A program made the position numbers and the translations under genes. Below, piece by piece: positions 1 to 6,679 of a stretch of 13,773 bases of DNA. This stretch comes from Oscillospiraceae bacterium (lineage in GTDB: Bacteria; Bacillota; Clostridia; Oscillospirales; Ruminococcaceae): the NCBI GenBank assembly GCA_017828935.1, contig JAGAUG010000080.1, forward strand, positions 1 through 13,773, read 5' to 3'. Below the pieces are notes generated by a model, which worked only from the letters and a program-made list of their open reading frames with translations, did not search any database and was not told the DNA's origin. The stretch's first letter is position 1; each line of letters starts with the position of its first letter.

Positions 1-1
1 A

Positions 2-1027
2 AACGGAACTATTAAAGACGTAGGAGTAAAAAACTCTTATTTTAAAGCTAGTGGCTGCGTTGGAGGACTGATTGGTAATTTTTCTGTTTCTGGAACCGGA
101 ACAGTAAGTGGAAGTTATAGTAGTGAGTGTACAGTAACAGGTACGAGTGCTTATGCTTCTGTCGGAGGACTGATTGGTAATTTTGGTGGAAATGGAAGAG
201 TAGAGAGTTGTTATAGTAGTGAGTGTACAGTAACAGGAGGAGAAGAATCTGATGTAGGAGGACTGATTGGTATTTTTTCTGTTTATGGAGCCGGAGGAGG
301 AAAAGTAAGTGGAACAGTAGAGAGTTGTTATAGTAGTGAGTGTACAGTAATAGGTACGAGTGTTTTTGCTTATGTAGGAGGACTGATTGGTTATTTTTCT
401 GTTTTTGGAACCGGAGAAGGAACAGTAAGTGAAAGTTATAGTACTAACACCAATTTAACAGCAACTGGAGCTAACTCTTATAAAGGCGGAATTTGCGGAG
501 TTATAGATGGCAAAGGAATAATCAATAATTGTTATTATCTAAAATCTGATAAGTTTGCCGGAATAGGAAGAAAGAGAGAGTGGATAAGTGGTAAAAACAC
601 ATACACTGAAGTTAAAGACGGGGAAATTGGAAATGATGTGAAGCCGTTTGGTGCTGAGCTTAAAATCCCGGTTAGAGTTAAAATAAACTATGATCCAAGT
701 AATAATTTAGAGAGCTTAGTTTCTAAAAATTTTAAACACGAATTTTTTAGAAAAAAGACTGATGGGTCTAATTGGGAAGAGATGTTTCAAAATATACATT
801 ATGGTTATACTGTTTCGCCTGTCGAAAATTCTATAAAAATAAATCCCGACGGTTCTAAAACCCAAGATTTTATATTTAATTATTATATTTTCCACGCTAA
901 AGATAATAGCGAGCAAGAATATCAGTTTGGATTTAATAAAAATTATCCAGTTAATACTTATTTAAAACAAGATGTCGGCGGCGGAAAGAAATTATTTATA
1001 GATTACGGCGTTTGGGGTAGAGAATAA
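2..1027 (+). CDS. GLUG-repeat surface-type protein, C-terminal part (5' end outside window)
   Basis: An open frame runs from the left edge (first codon at 2) to TAA at 1027, giving 341 residues of a longer protein; the true start lies upstream. Residues 20-25, 54-59, 85-90 and 125-130 each read VGGLIG, with a degenerate copy (GGICG) near 162. Between them recurs a Ser-Tyr-Ser-Ser-Glu-Cys-Thr-Val segment. This pattern of about 31-40 residues resembles the GLUG motif of bacterial cell-surface and adhesin-like proteins, which usually form a beta-solenoid. The last 140 or so residues are non-repetitive, rich in Lys, Asn, Phe and Tyr, and unrecognised. No transmembrane helix, LPXTG motif or other C-terminal anchor is visible. 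The repeat region is rich in GGA and AGT codons and visibly less AT-rich than later genes. Function is unknown; a secreted or surface role is inference from the repeats. A GTG at 638 is internal to this frame and is not a separate start. Confidence 0.75.
   Translation, partial: NGTIKDVGVKNSYFKASGCVGGLIGNFSVSGTGTVSGSYSSECTVTGTSAYASVGGLIGNFGGNGRVESCYSSECTVTGGEESDVGGLIGIFSVYGAGGGKVSGTVESCYSSECTVIGTSVFAYVGGLIGYFSVFGTGEGTVSESYSTNTNLTATGANSYKGGICGVIDGKGIINNCYYLKSDKFAGIGRKREWISGKNTYTEVKDGEIGNDVKPFGAELKIPVRVKINYDPSNNLESLVSKNFKHEFFRKKTDGSNWEEMFQNIHYGYTVSPVENSIKINPDGSKTQDFIFNYYIFHAKDNSEQEYQFGFNKNYPVNTYLKQDVGGGKKLFIDYGVWGRE
59..390 (+). repeat. Tandem GLUG-type repeat units in the coding sequence
   Basis: Four copies of a VGGLIG-encoding segment begin at 59, 161, 254 and 374, so unit lengths are 102, 93 and 120 bases. 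Parts of the units are nearly identical in DNA. A 35-base stretch at 199-233 recurs exactly at 316-350, and a shorter relative lies around 113-139. Identity at DNA level suggests recent duplication or gene conversion rather than only conserved protein structure. Confidence 0.8.
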
Positions 1028-1031
1028 AAAT

Positions 1032-1077
1032 ACAAAAAAGCTTATTAGAAAAATTAATTTCTAGTAAGCTTTTTTTG
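1032..1077. terminator. Bidirectional intrinsic terminator between convergent genes
   Basis: The left arm begins at 1032 with ACAAAAAAGCTTATTAGAAA. It pairs with TTTCTAGTAAGC plus a T7 run ending at 1077, across a short AT loop. The only imperfections are one G-T pair and one extra T. A T tract follows the stem on the plus strand and a second T tract follows it on the minus strand. The hairpin can therefore stop both the GLUG-repeat gene (ending at 1027) and the leftward gene ending at 1185. Confidence 0.8.
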
Positions 1078-1184
1078 TGGGTGTTATAATAAAAATTGTA
1101 CCCTCCAACTTTTGATAAAAAACAAAATAATTAAGTCTACACAAGATTACATAAACAAAATTATTAATAAAGATATTTATTAAA

Positions 1185-1754
1185 TTAATTTGTTTTATTT
1201 ATAAATAAGCGTTTTTTTATAAATAACGCGAGAAATCCACCTGTTAACGCAGTAACTAACTGGGGCCAAGAAAACATCACTGTTAGAACTTGTATTTGAG
1301 TTTTGGTGATGTCTTTTATTATATTTAAAGACCACGGAATAGTTAATTTTAAAAATAAAAATTTTATAATAGCCGAAACGACAACACCTAAAACTAATAT
1401 ATATTTCTTGTTTTTTGAGTTATAAATAATACTTATTAAATAAAAAACCAAAACGAAAATTATATTAGATATAGATATAAACGCGACAATTTGAGGAAAA
1501 ATTGGGCCAATTTGTAGTAAAAACGCCATCACCGACGATAAAGCACCGGTAGCTGCTGCACAGTATATTCCGAATTTAGTAGTCAGTAAAATTAAGATCA
1601 TATTTACAAAAGATCCTATTACTAGTTGATTTAAACTAAACGGACCAAAGATCGAAAAACCAGGTGGTAAGATCTTTCCTAGAAACTGAACAATAATTAT
1701 TAACGCTAAAGAAACGCCCGTAACAGAAATTTTTAATATGGCTTTGTTGCTCAT
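1185..1754 (-). CDS. Polytopic membrane protein resembling ECF transporter S components
   Basis: A 189-residue hydrophobic protein with about five to six predicted membrane segments (near 10-27, 43-58, 64-80, 86-110, 118-138 and 158-180). Size and topology fit the substrate-binding S subunit of energy-coupling factor transporters, which bind a vitamin or other micronutrient and dock on a shared EcfA/A'/T module encoded elsewhere. The C-terminal FSWPQLVTALTGG stretch (161-173) resembles a conserved segment of an uncharacterised clostridial S-component-like family; this is recognition from memory. No residue identifies the substrate. The ATG start at 1754 has a ribosome binding site (AGAGG) about 10 bases upstream. 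The gene lies 42 bases downstream of the yfbR-like gene on the same strand, so the two are probably co-transcribed. A different small membrane protein family remains possible. Confidence 0.6.
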   Translation of the reverse strand: MSNKAILKISVTGVSLALIIIVQFLGKILPPGFSIFGPFSLNQLVIGSFVNMILILLTTKFGIYCAAATGALSSVMAFLLQIGPIFPQIVAFISISNIIFVLVFYLISIIYNSKNKKYILVLGVVVSAIIKFLFLKLTIPWSLNIIKDITKTQIQVLTVMFSWPQLVTALTGGFLALFIKKRLFINKTN

Positions 1755-1796
1755 AAGTTAATACCTCTTTTTATATATTTATTATATATTTTATAT

Positions 1797-2378
1797 TTAC
1801 AGCTCTTGGTCGTCTAAAGAAAGAGCGTAGCTAGGTAAAAAGTCAGACAAAAAAACATCAACTTCCGGTCTTTTAAGATTTTCAAGACTTTCTGTTAATC
1901 TTTTTTTTGCGCTTTTAAATTCATTATTTCCGACGTTTTCTTCTTCTATACATTTTATTAGAGCTGAAATTTTGTCAGCTGCTTTGACAATAGCCAAAAG
2001 TTCTTTATCTTTCTCAAAAAATAAATTTTTATATTCGTCGTAAAGATAATCTGGTAACATTTTTAATATTTTTTTGATCGCAAAAAATTCTACTTTTTTG
2101 TATGATTCATAAATCTCTGGGTTGTGATATTTAACTGGTGTTGGTAAGTCGCCGGTTAAAATTTCGCTAGCGTCGTGATAAAGTCCTAATATTGCTGCTT
2201 TTTGAGCGTCAATATTACCACCAAATCTTTTGTTTTTTATTAAACAAAGAGCGTGAGCAATCATAGCAACTTCTAAACTATGTTCACTCAAATTTTCGTC
2301 TTTGGAGTTTCTCATCAGTCCCCATCGATGTATATATTTCATTCTTGATATAACCGAAAAAAAATGATAACAATTCAA
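1797..2378 (-). CDS. yfbR: HD-domain 5'-deoxynucleotidase, YfbR type
   Basis: A 193-residue cytosolic HD-domain phosphohydrolase. The YfbR family removes the 5'-phosphate from deoxyribonucleoside monophosphates (dAMP, dGMP, dCMP, dUMP and others). The metal and active-site residues sit almost exactly where they do in E. coli YfbR: Arg18-Trp19, SEHSL with His33, HD at 68-69, Asp77 in TGDLPTP, and Asp135 in the AAD motif. The GNNEF segment near 151 also matches. The start is a TTG at 2378, preceded by GGGG about 8 bases upstream. It is chosen because the first residues (MNCYHFFSVISR) align without a gap to the family N-terminus. The gene heads a two-gene leftward unit with the S-component-like protein. 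A promoter lies at 2443-2415. The sequence shows no departure from catalytic competence. Confidence 0.9.
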   Translation of the reverse strand: MNCYHFFSVISRMKYIHRWGLMRNSKDENLSEHSLEVAMIAHALCLIKNKRFGGNIDAQKAAILGLYHDASEILTGDLPTPVKYHNPEIYESYKKVEFFAIKKILKMLPDYLYDEYKNLFFEKDKELLAIVKAADKISALIKCIEEENVGNNEFKSAKKRLTESLENLKRPEVDVFLSDFLPSYALSLDDQEL

Positions 2379-2414
2379 ATAAGATACCCCATTCTAAAAT
2401 TAATTATATCTAAT

Positions 2415-2443
2415 ATACTATCATAGTTTTTTGGGGATGTCAA
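2415..2443 (-). promoter_or_regulatory. Sigma-A-type promoter for the leftward yfbR unit
   Basis: Read on the minus strand, TTGACA (2443-2438) is followed by a 17-base spacer and TAGTAT (2420-2415), about 37 bases upstream of the TTG start. The -35 box is consensus and the -10 box matches 4 of 6 positions. The -35 overlaps the end of a 20-base inverted-repeat arm at 2442-2461. Confidence 0.65.
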
Positions 2444-2578
2444 TTTAGTTGCTAAAATTAGACGAGCAAAAATAGCCCGAAAATAATAATTTAGTTTTTT
2501 GCAACTTCCCGCTAATTAAGAAGCAATAAACTAAGAATTTTATTTTCAGGCTAATATAATTTATTTTCTAAATAATTT

Positions 2579-2596
2579 TATTTACTCGAGTAAATA
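2579..2596. promoter_or_regulatory. Perfect 18-base palindrome, operator-like
   Basis: TATTTACTCGAGTAAATA is exactly self-complementary. It sits between the two divergent promoters, about 157 bases upstream of the rightward -35 box. A dimeric repressor or activator site is a plausible but unproven role. Confidence 0.4.
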
Positions 2597-2623
2597 TTTT
2601 TAATTTAATAATTTTTAATTAAT

Positions 2624-2641
2624 ATTTAGTGCGCACTAAAT
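2624..2641. promoter_or_regulatory. Perfect 18-base palindrome with GTGCGCAC core
   Basis: ATTTAGTGCGCACTAAAT is exactly self-complementary. Its GC-rich core stands out in an AT-rich surround, so chance is less likely than for the pure AT palindromes elsewhere in the window. It lies 111 bases upstream of the rightward -35 box. Confidence 0.45.
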
Positions 2642-2752
2642 TTTAAAAACTACTTTCACATATAAGAACCAAATCTCCTAAAGTTGCACTAATTTCAGCA
2701 ACTAAATTTATTTTTTAAAATTTAATTTTTAGATCATATAATTATAAAATAG

Positions 2753-2781
2753 TTGACGTTATAATTTATAAATGTTATAAT
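2753..2781 (+). promoter_or_regulatory. Strong sigma-A-type promoter for the rightward operon
   Basis: TTGACG (2753-2758), a 17-base spacer and TATAAT (2776-2781) lie about 60 bases upstream of the permease start at 2845. The match is 5/6 and 6/6. It probably drives the whole co-directional run starting with the ABC transporter genes. Confidence 0.8.
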
Positions 2782-2844
2782 AATATTAAATTTTATTGAT
2801 TTATATATCATAAAAATTAATATTTATCGGAGAGTATTATAATC

Positions 2845-3525
2845 ATGATAGATTTGTTACAAAAAATATATGAAGCATTAATAATAAATAGTTCTTATAA
2901 ATTAATATTTATTGGGTTGTCTAATACGTTAATAATTACTTTTTTAGCAACTCTTATAGGAGTGTTTATTGGTCTTATAATAGCAATTATAAAAATATAT
3001 TCAGATAAAAATAAAATTTGTTATTTGGCTAGTAAGTTTTTTAATATTTATCTTGCTGTAATTCGAGGAACTCCAATTTTGATCCAGCTTTTAATTATGT
3101 ATAATATAATATTTGTTTTCGCAACGAGTAAACAAGCTACGTTATTTGTTGCTGTTGTCGCTTTTGGGATAAACTCTAGCGCTTATGTTGCCGAAATTAT
3201 TAGATCGGGAATTACATCTATTGATCCAGGACAAAGAGAAGCTGGTCTCGCTCTTGGACTTGGAGAATTTAAAACGATGTTATTAATAATAATTCCTCAA
3301 GCAATAAAAAATATTCTTCCAGCTTTATTTAACGAATTTATACAGCTAGTTAAAGAAACTTCTGTTGCTGGTTATATAGGGGTTGAAGATTTAACAAGAG
3401 TGAGCGATATAATAAAAAGCCAAACATACGAACCTGTTGGGCCGCTTGTTATAATAGCTACGATATATTTTCTAATAGTAATAATTTTAACTTCGTTACT
3501 TAGATATTTAGAGAGGAGGCGGTAA
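2845..3525 (+). CDS. Polar amino acid ABC transporter permease (His/Glu/Gln/Arg family)
   Basis: A 226-residue integral membrane protein of the HisM/GlnP type. This family forms the pore of importers for polar amino acids such as glutamine, arginine, histidine or cystine. About five membrane segments are visible. The RGTP motif is at 74-77, and the cytoplasmic EAA loop at 132-151 (EAGLALGLG...IIPQAI) docks on the ATPase. It is followed by the family's KETS motif at 170-173. Length is normal. ATG at 2845 is preceded by GGAGAG about 10 bases upstream. The cognate ATPase starts 4 bases after the stop and uses a ribosome binding site inside this gene's last codons, so the two are translationally linked. 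No substrate-binding protein is encoded next to it in the window. Specificity cannot be read from the sequence. Confidence 0.92.
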   Translation: MIDLLQKIYEALIINSSYKLIFIGLSNTLIITFLATLIGVFIGLIIAIIKIYSDKNKICYLASKFFNIYLAVIRGTPILIQLLIMYNIIFVFATSKQATLFVAVVAFGINSSAYVAEIIRSGITSIDPGQREAGLALGLGEFKTMLLIIIPQAIKNILPALFNEFIQLVKETSVAGYIGVEDLTRVSDIIKSQTYEPVGPLVIIATIYFLIVIILTSLLRYLERRR

Positions 3526-3529
3526 GATA

Positions 3530-4252
3530 GTGATAGAAATTAAAAATTTATATAAAAGTTTTGGAGATCAAGAAATTTTAAAAGGTGTCAGCGCAAAGAT
3601 TAATAAAGGCGATAAAATAGTTATTTTGGGGCCATCTGGTTGCGGGAAGAGTACTCTCTTAAGATGTATTAATCTTTTAGAAAGACCTTCGAGTGGTCAA
3701 ATTTTATTTAATAATATAAATATAACTCAAAAAAATATTAATATAAATAAAATTAGAGCCCAAATGGGAATGGTGTTTCAGAACTTTAATTTGTTTCCTC
3801 ACTTGAATATATTAAAAAATATAACGCTGGCTCCTACGACGCTAAAAATAAAGACAAGCTTACAGGCTCAAAAACAAGCTATAGATTTATTAAAAAAAAT
3901 TGGACTAGCTGATAAATTAAAATCTTATCCATCTCAACTCTCTGGGGGGCAAAAACAGAGAATAGCGATAATAAGAGCTCTTGCGATGAATCCAGAAATT
4001 ATGTTGTTAGACGAACCTACTTCAGCTCTTGATCCGAAGATGACAGGTGAAGTTTTAGACTTAATTCGAGACATCAGTCAAAAAAGCAACATGACGATGG
4101 TTATAGTTACTCATGAGCTTAGCTTTGCTAGAGATATTGCTAATAAAATATTTTTTATGCAGGGCGGTCTTATATTAGAAAACAGCTCCGCAAAAGAGTT
4201 TTTTAATAACCCTAAAACTGATCAAGCTAAAGATTTTTTGAATCTAATTTAA
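3530..4252 (+). CDS. Polar amino acid ABC transporter ATP-binding protein (GlnQ type)
   Basis: A 240-residue cytoplasmic ATPase that powers the adjacent permease. All nucleotide-binding elements are intact: Walker A GPSGCGKST at 34-42, Q-loop Gln84, signature LSGGQ at 137-141, Walker B IMLLDEPTSALD at 157-168 and switch His195. The short gap to the permease and the length are typical of GlnQ/HisP/ArtP proteins. The start is GTG at 3530, with GAGGAGG overlapping the end of the permease gene. The stop at 4252 is followed 18 bases later by an unrecognised membrane protein, where a substrate-binding protein might have been expected. Confidence 0.95.
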   Translation: MIEIKNLYKSFGDQEILKGVSAKINKGDKIVILGPSGCGKSTLLRCINLLERPSSGQILFNNINITQKNININKIRAQMGMVFQNFNLFPHLNILKNITLAPTTLKIKTSLQAQKQAIDLLKKIGLADKLKSYPSQLSGGQKQRIAIIRALAMNPEIMLLDEPTSALDPKMTGEVLDLIRDISQKSNMTMVIVTHELSFARDIANKIFFMQGGLILENSSAKEFFNNPKTDQAKDFLNLI

Positions 4253-4270
4253 AAAAATATATTATCTTTT

Positions 4271-5560
4271 ATGATTAATTTATATTTAAATAAAATATTT
4301 AGTTTTAGTAATCTAAACATCGCTTATTCTTATTTATCAGCTATATATTTAATAATTTTTTCGAACCATATTATTTATAATAAAAATACAAAACTAAATT
4401 TAAAAACCAAAATTTTAGATATCTTGATGATAGCGCCTTTATTTGTTTTGACGTGTAATAATTTAATAAATTCGTCATATAAATTAATATTATTAATATT
4501 AATTTTTATATTTTATAATTATCAAATAAGTCATCTAAGTCTTAAGCCGTCTATTATTATGGCTTGTCTTTATTGGTGTTTTGGTTTTTATATAATAACA
4601 GTAATATCTATAATTATAAAACCAAATAATATTTTATTATTATATCATAGTTTAATTTTAATTATTTTTATATTTACTATATATATGTTATTAATTCCGA
4701 TAATAAAAAAAGATATAATAATAGAAATGTCTTACCCAACAAACAAGAGAGAATATTTGTTATTTAGTTTTTTTATTATTAATTTATTTATTTTTTTAAT
4801 TTTGATTTTTTTGTTTAATATTAATAATATTAGTATTAGCTTAGAATTAATAAAAACAAGATATATTTTATTTATATTAAACTTGTCTTATATATTTTAT
4901 TATATATATTTTATTATTTCGAAATCTATTAACGAAAAAATCGAAGTTTATCTAAAAGAAATTTTAGACGATGATTTGATATTATCGGCTTCAGCGAAAC
5001 AAGAAGATCATATAATAAAAAAAATAAATTATTATACTAGACTTTATTCTTGTGTTATGAAAAGTAATACCACTGATCCAGTTGATAATTATATATACTT
5101 GACTCTTCAAGATCTATTAAATAATTTTTATCAAGAATACTATACAACAGACGAAATTATTAACGAAATTATGAGTGAAAAAAATTTGGTGTGTGATAAT
5201 CTAAATATCGTATTTTTATTAAATATTATAAAAGTCGATACTTTAAAACTAGAAGTTTTAAAATTAAAAATATGTCATTTAGTTTTGTGTTTGATGACAG
5301 ATATTATTATTATTTATTCTAACCGACAAACTATAAAAGAAAAATATATTATTACTAATATAATAGACTTTAGCGATAATATTTATCTTCAAATAACAGC
5401 TAATACAAATAAATATAAAAATATAATAGACAAGATTATCGACAAAAATAAAATTATGAGAAGTAATAAATATAAATATTTAAATATTTTGGTTAAACAA
5501 TTGGGTAAAAAAATCAAATTAAATATTAGTGACGAAAAATTAAATTTTATTATTAAATAA
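4271..5560 (+). CDS. Unrecognised polytopic membrane protein, possibly a degenerate GHKL histidine kinase
   Basis: A 429-residue protein I do not recognise with confidence. Residues 1-220 hold about six hydrophobic segments, mostly Ile, Leu, Phe and Tyr. The rest is a soluble region rich in Ile, Asn and Lys. Its pattern faintly recalls the ATPase half of AgrC/KinB-like sensor kinases: an NEIMSEK segment, a hydrophobic helix where the N box should be, then a last stretch (KYLNILVKQLGKKIKLNI...FIIK) shaped like the end of a HATPase fold. The conserved His, the N-box Asn and the DxGxG box are not visible, so kinase activity would be unlikely. Codons are almost all A/T. The ATG at 4271 lacks a clear ribosome binding site, which suggests coupling to the ATPase gene 18 bases upstream. 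It lies in the operon before femX. A fast-evolving sensor, a transporter accessory protein or an unrelated membrane protein are all possible. Confidence 0.6.
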   Translation: MINLYLNKIFSFSNLNIAYSYLSAIYLIIFSNHIIYNKNTKLNLKTKILDILMIAPLFVLTCNNLINSSYKLILLILIFIFYNYQISHLSLKPSIIMACLYWCFGFYIITVISIIIKPNNILLLYHSLILIIFIFTIYMLLIPIIKKDIIIEMSYPTNKREYLLFSFFIINLFIFLILIFLFNINNISISLELIKTRYILFILNLSYIFYYIYFIISKSINEKIEVYLKEILDDDLILSASAKQEDHIIKKINYYTRLYSCVMKSNTTDPVDNYIYLTLQDLLNNFYQEYYTTDEIINEIMSEKNLVCDNLNIVFLLNIIKVDTLKLEVLKLKICHLVLCLMTDIIIIYSNRQTIKEKYIITNIIDFSDNIYLQITANTNKYKNIIDKIIDKNKIMRSNKYKYLNILVKQLGKKIKLNISDEKLNFIIK

Positions 5561-5593
5561 ATTTATTAAATTTATAAGAAAGGCCGGATTAAA

Positions 5594-6664
5594 GTGGCTG
5601 AAATATTATCTAAAAATAATTATCAAGAATTTGAATCTTTTGTTTCTCAAAGTCCTTTTGGATCTTTTTATCAATCGACAAGATGGCCGCTTGTTAAAAA
5701 TAATTGGGAACATGAAATAGTTGTATCGCGAGACGAAAATAATAAAATAGTCGGAGGCGCTCTAATTTTAATCCAAAAAATACCGGGTTTTAAAAGTTCG
5801 TTTTTTTATAGCCCTAGAGGCCCGGTTTGTGATTTAACTAATAAAAATATTTTATCGGATTTGATCTCAGAAATAAATATACTAGCTAAAAAATATAACG
5901 CTTATTTATATAAAATCGATCCGGACGTTTTTATTTCAGATAAGAATTTTATAGATTTAGCTAAAAGCCTAAATTTTTCTCATTTTACTGGTGGAGAAAA
6001 TTTCGAAACAATACAATCAAGATTTAATTATAGGCTTTATATAAATAATAGATCGATCGACGAATTATTAGCTAGCTTCCACAGTAAGACGAGATATAAT
6101 ATAAGAGTAGCTCAAAAACACGGAGTCGAAATAAAAATTTGCGATAAAAGTTATTTAGACGATTTTATAAAAATTATGAAAACAACTGGTGAGCGCGACG
6201 GTTTTAACGTCAGACCGAAAGACTATTTCGTTAGGATGCTCGACGCTCTAGGTCCACACGTAAGACTTTATATGGCTTTTTATCAAGACAAACCGATTGC
6301 TGGAGCGATAACAACTAACTACGCTAAAAAAACTTGCTATGTTTACGGAGCGTCAGATAACGAAAATAGAAATGTTATGCCAAACTATTTGATGCAATTT
6401 GAAATGATTAAATGGGCAGTTCAAACTGGTTGCTATGTTTATGATTTCCAAGGTGTTTCAGGTAATATTACAGATACTTCTAATCCTCTTTATGGGCTCT
6501 ATAGATTTAAAAAAGGCTTCAATGGCGAACTTGATGAACTAGCTGGAGAATTTGATTTAGTTTATAAACCAGTTACTAATAAATTAATAAATTTTGTAAT
6601 AGATACCAAAGAATATTTTTCTAGTTTAAATAAAAAATTAAAATCAAAATCAAAAAACAAATAA
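5594..6664 (+). CDS. FemX/FemAB-family peptidoglycan aminoacyltransferase
   Basis: A 356-residue protein of the Fem family. These enzymes use aminoacyl-tRNA to add amino acids to the stem peptide of lipid II or nucleotide-linked precursors, at the inner face of the membrane. The N-terminal SPFGSFYQSTRWPLVK (19-34) and later blocks, SFHSKTRYNIRVAQKHGVEI, GASDNENRNVMPNYLMQFEMIKWA and the YGLYRFKKGFNGE near the end, are characteristic of the double GNAT-like fold. Length is normal for the shorter FemX/MurM-like members. The lysine-rich tail after about 340 is variable. The start is GTG at 5594 with AGAAAGG about 10 bases upstream. dapB follows 15 bases after the stop. Pairing with dapB, which supplies diaminopimelate or lysine for the same peptide, supports a wall role. 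The amino acid added cannot be read from the sequence. Confidence 0.9.
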   Translation: MAEILSKNNYQEFESFVSQSPFGSFYQSTRWPLVKNNWEHEIVVSRDENNKIVGGALILIQKIPGFKSSFFYSPRGPVCDLTNKNILSDLISEINILAKKYNAYLYKIDPDVFISDKNFIDLAKSLNFSHFTGGENFETIQSRFNYRLYINNRSIDELLASFHSKTRYNIRVAQKHGVEIKICDKSYLDDFIKIMKTTGERDGFNVRPKDYFVRMLDALGPHVRLYMAFYQDKPIAGAITTNYAKKTCYVYGASDNENRNVMPNYLMQFEMIKWAVQTGCYVYDFQGVSGNITDTSNPLYGLYRFKKGFNGELDELAGEFDLVYKPVTNKLINFVIDTKEYFSSLNKKLKSKSKNK

Positions 6665-6679
6665 GGGGTTTTGATATTA

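Larger units (their letters stand above)
2442..2708. repeat. 20-base inverted repeat bounding 267 bases
   Basis: AATTTAGTTGCTAAAATTAG at 2442-2461 is matched by the reverse complement of 2689-2708 at 19 of 20 positions. A second, shorter pair is GCAACTT (2501-2507) with AAGTTGC (2681-2687). The layout recalls a small non-coding element with terminal inverted repeats, but no flanking target duplication is evident. A paired regulatory site for the two divergent promoters is an equally good reading. Confidence 0.6.
2379..2844. other. 466-base intergenic region with divergent promoters and palindromes
   Basis: No convincing open frame or recognisable RNA gene lies between the leftward yfbR-like gene and the rightward ABC permease. 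I looked for T-box, SAM and lysine riboswitch signatures and saw none. The region holds a promoter facing left (2443-2415), a promoter facing right (2753-2781), an inverted repeat (2442-2461 / 2689-2708) and two perfect palindromes (2579-2596 and 2624-2641). The hexamer ATTTAG or its complement occurs at 2443, 2489, 2568, 2624, 2636 and 2702. The AT-rich background makes some of these recurrences unremarkable. Confidence 0.7.

Noticed and set aside
716..916. Minus-strand open frame of 66 codons
   Set aside because: It lies opposite the GLUG-repeat protein gene and has no family resemblance or convincing ribosome binding site.
638..1027. Separate 129-residue gene starting at GTG 638
   Set aside because: The same frame is open all the way to the left edge and encodes GLUG-like repeats, and no ribosome binding site precedes 638. 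It is the C-terminal part of one longer protein.
6671..6679. TTG start for dapB
   Set aside because: It is only 2 bases from the AAGGGG ribosome binding site. ATG at 6680 has proper spacing and begins just before the conserved nucleotide-binding loop.
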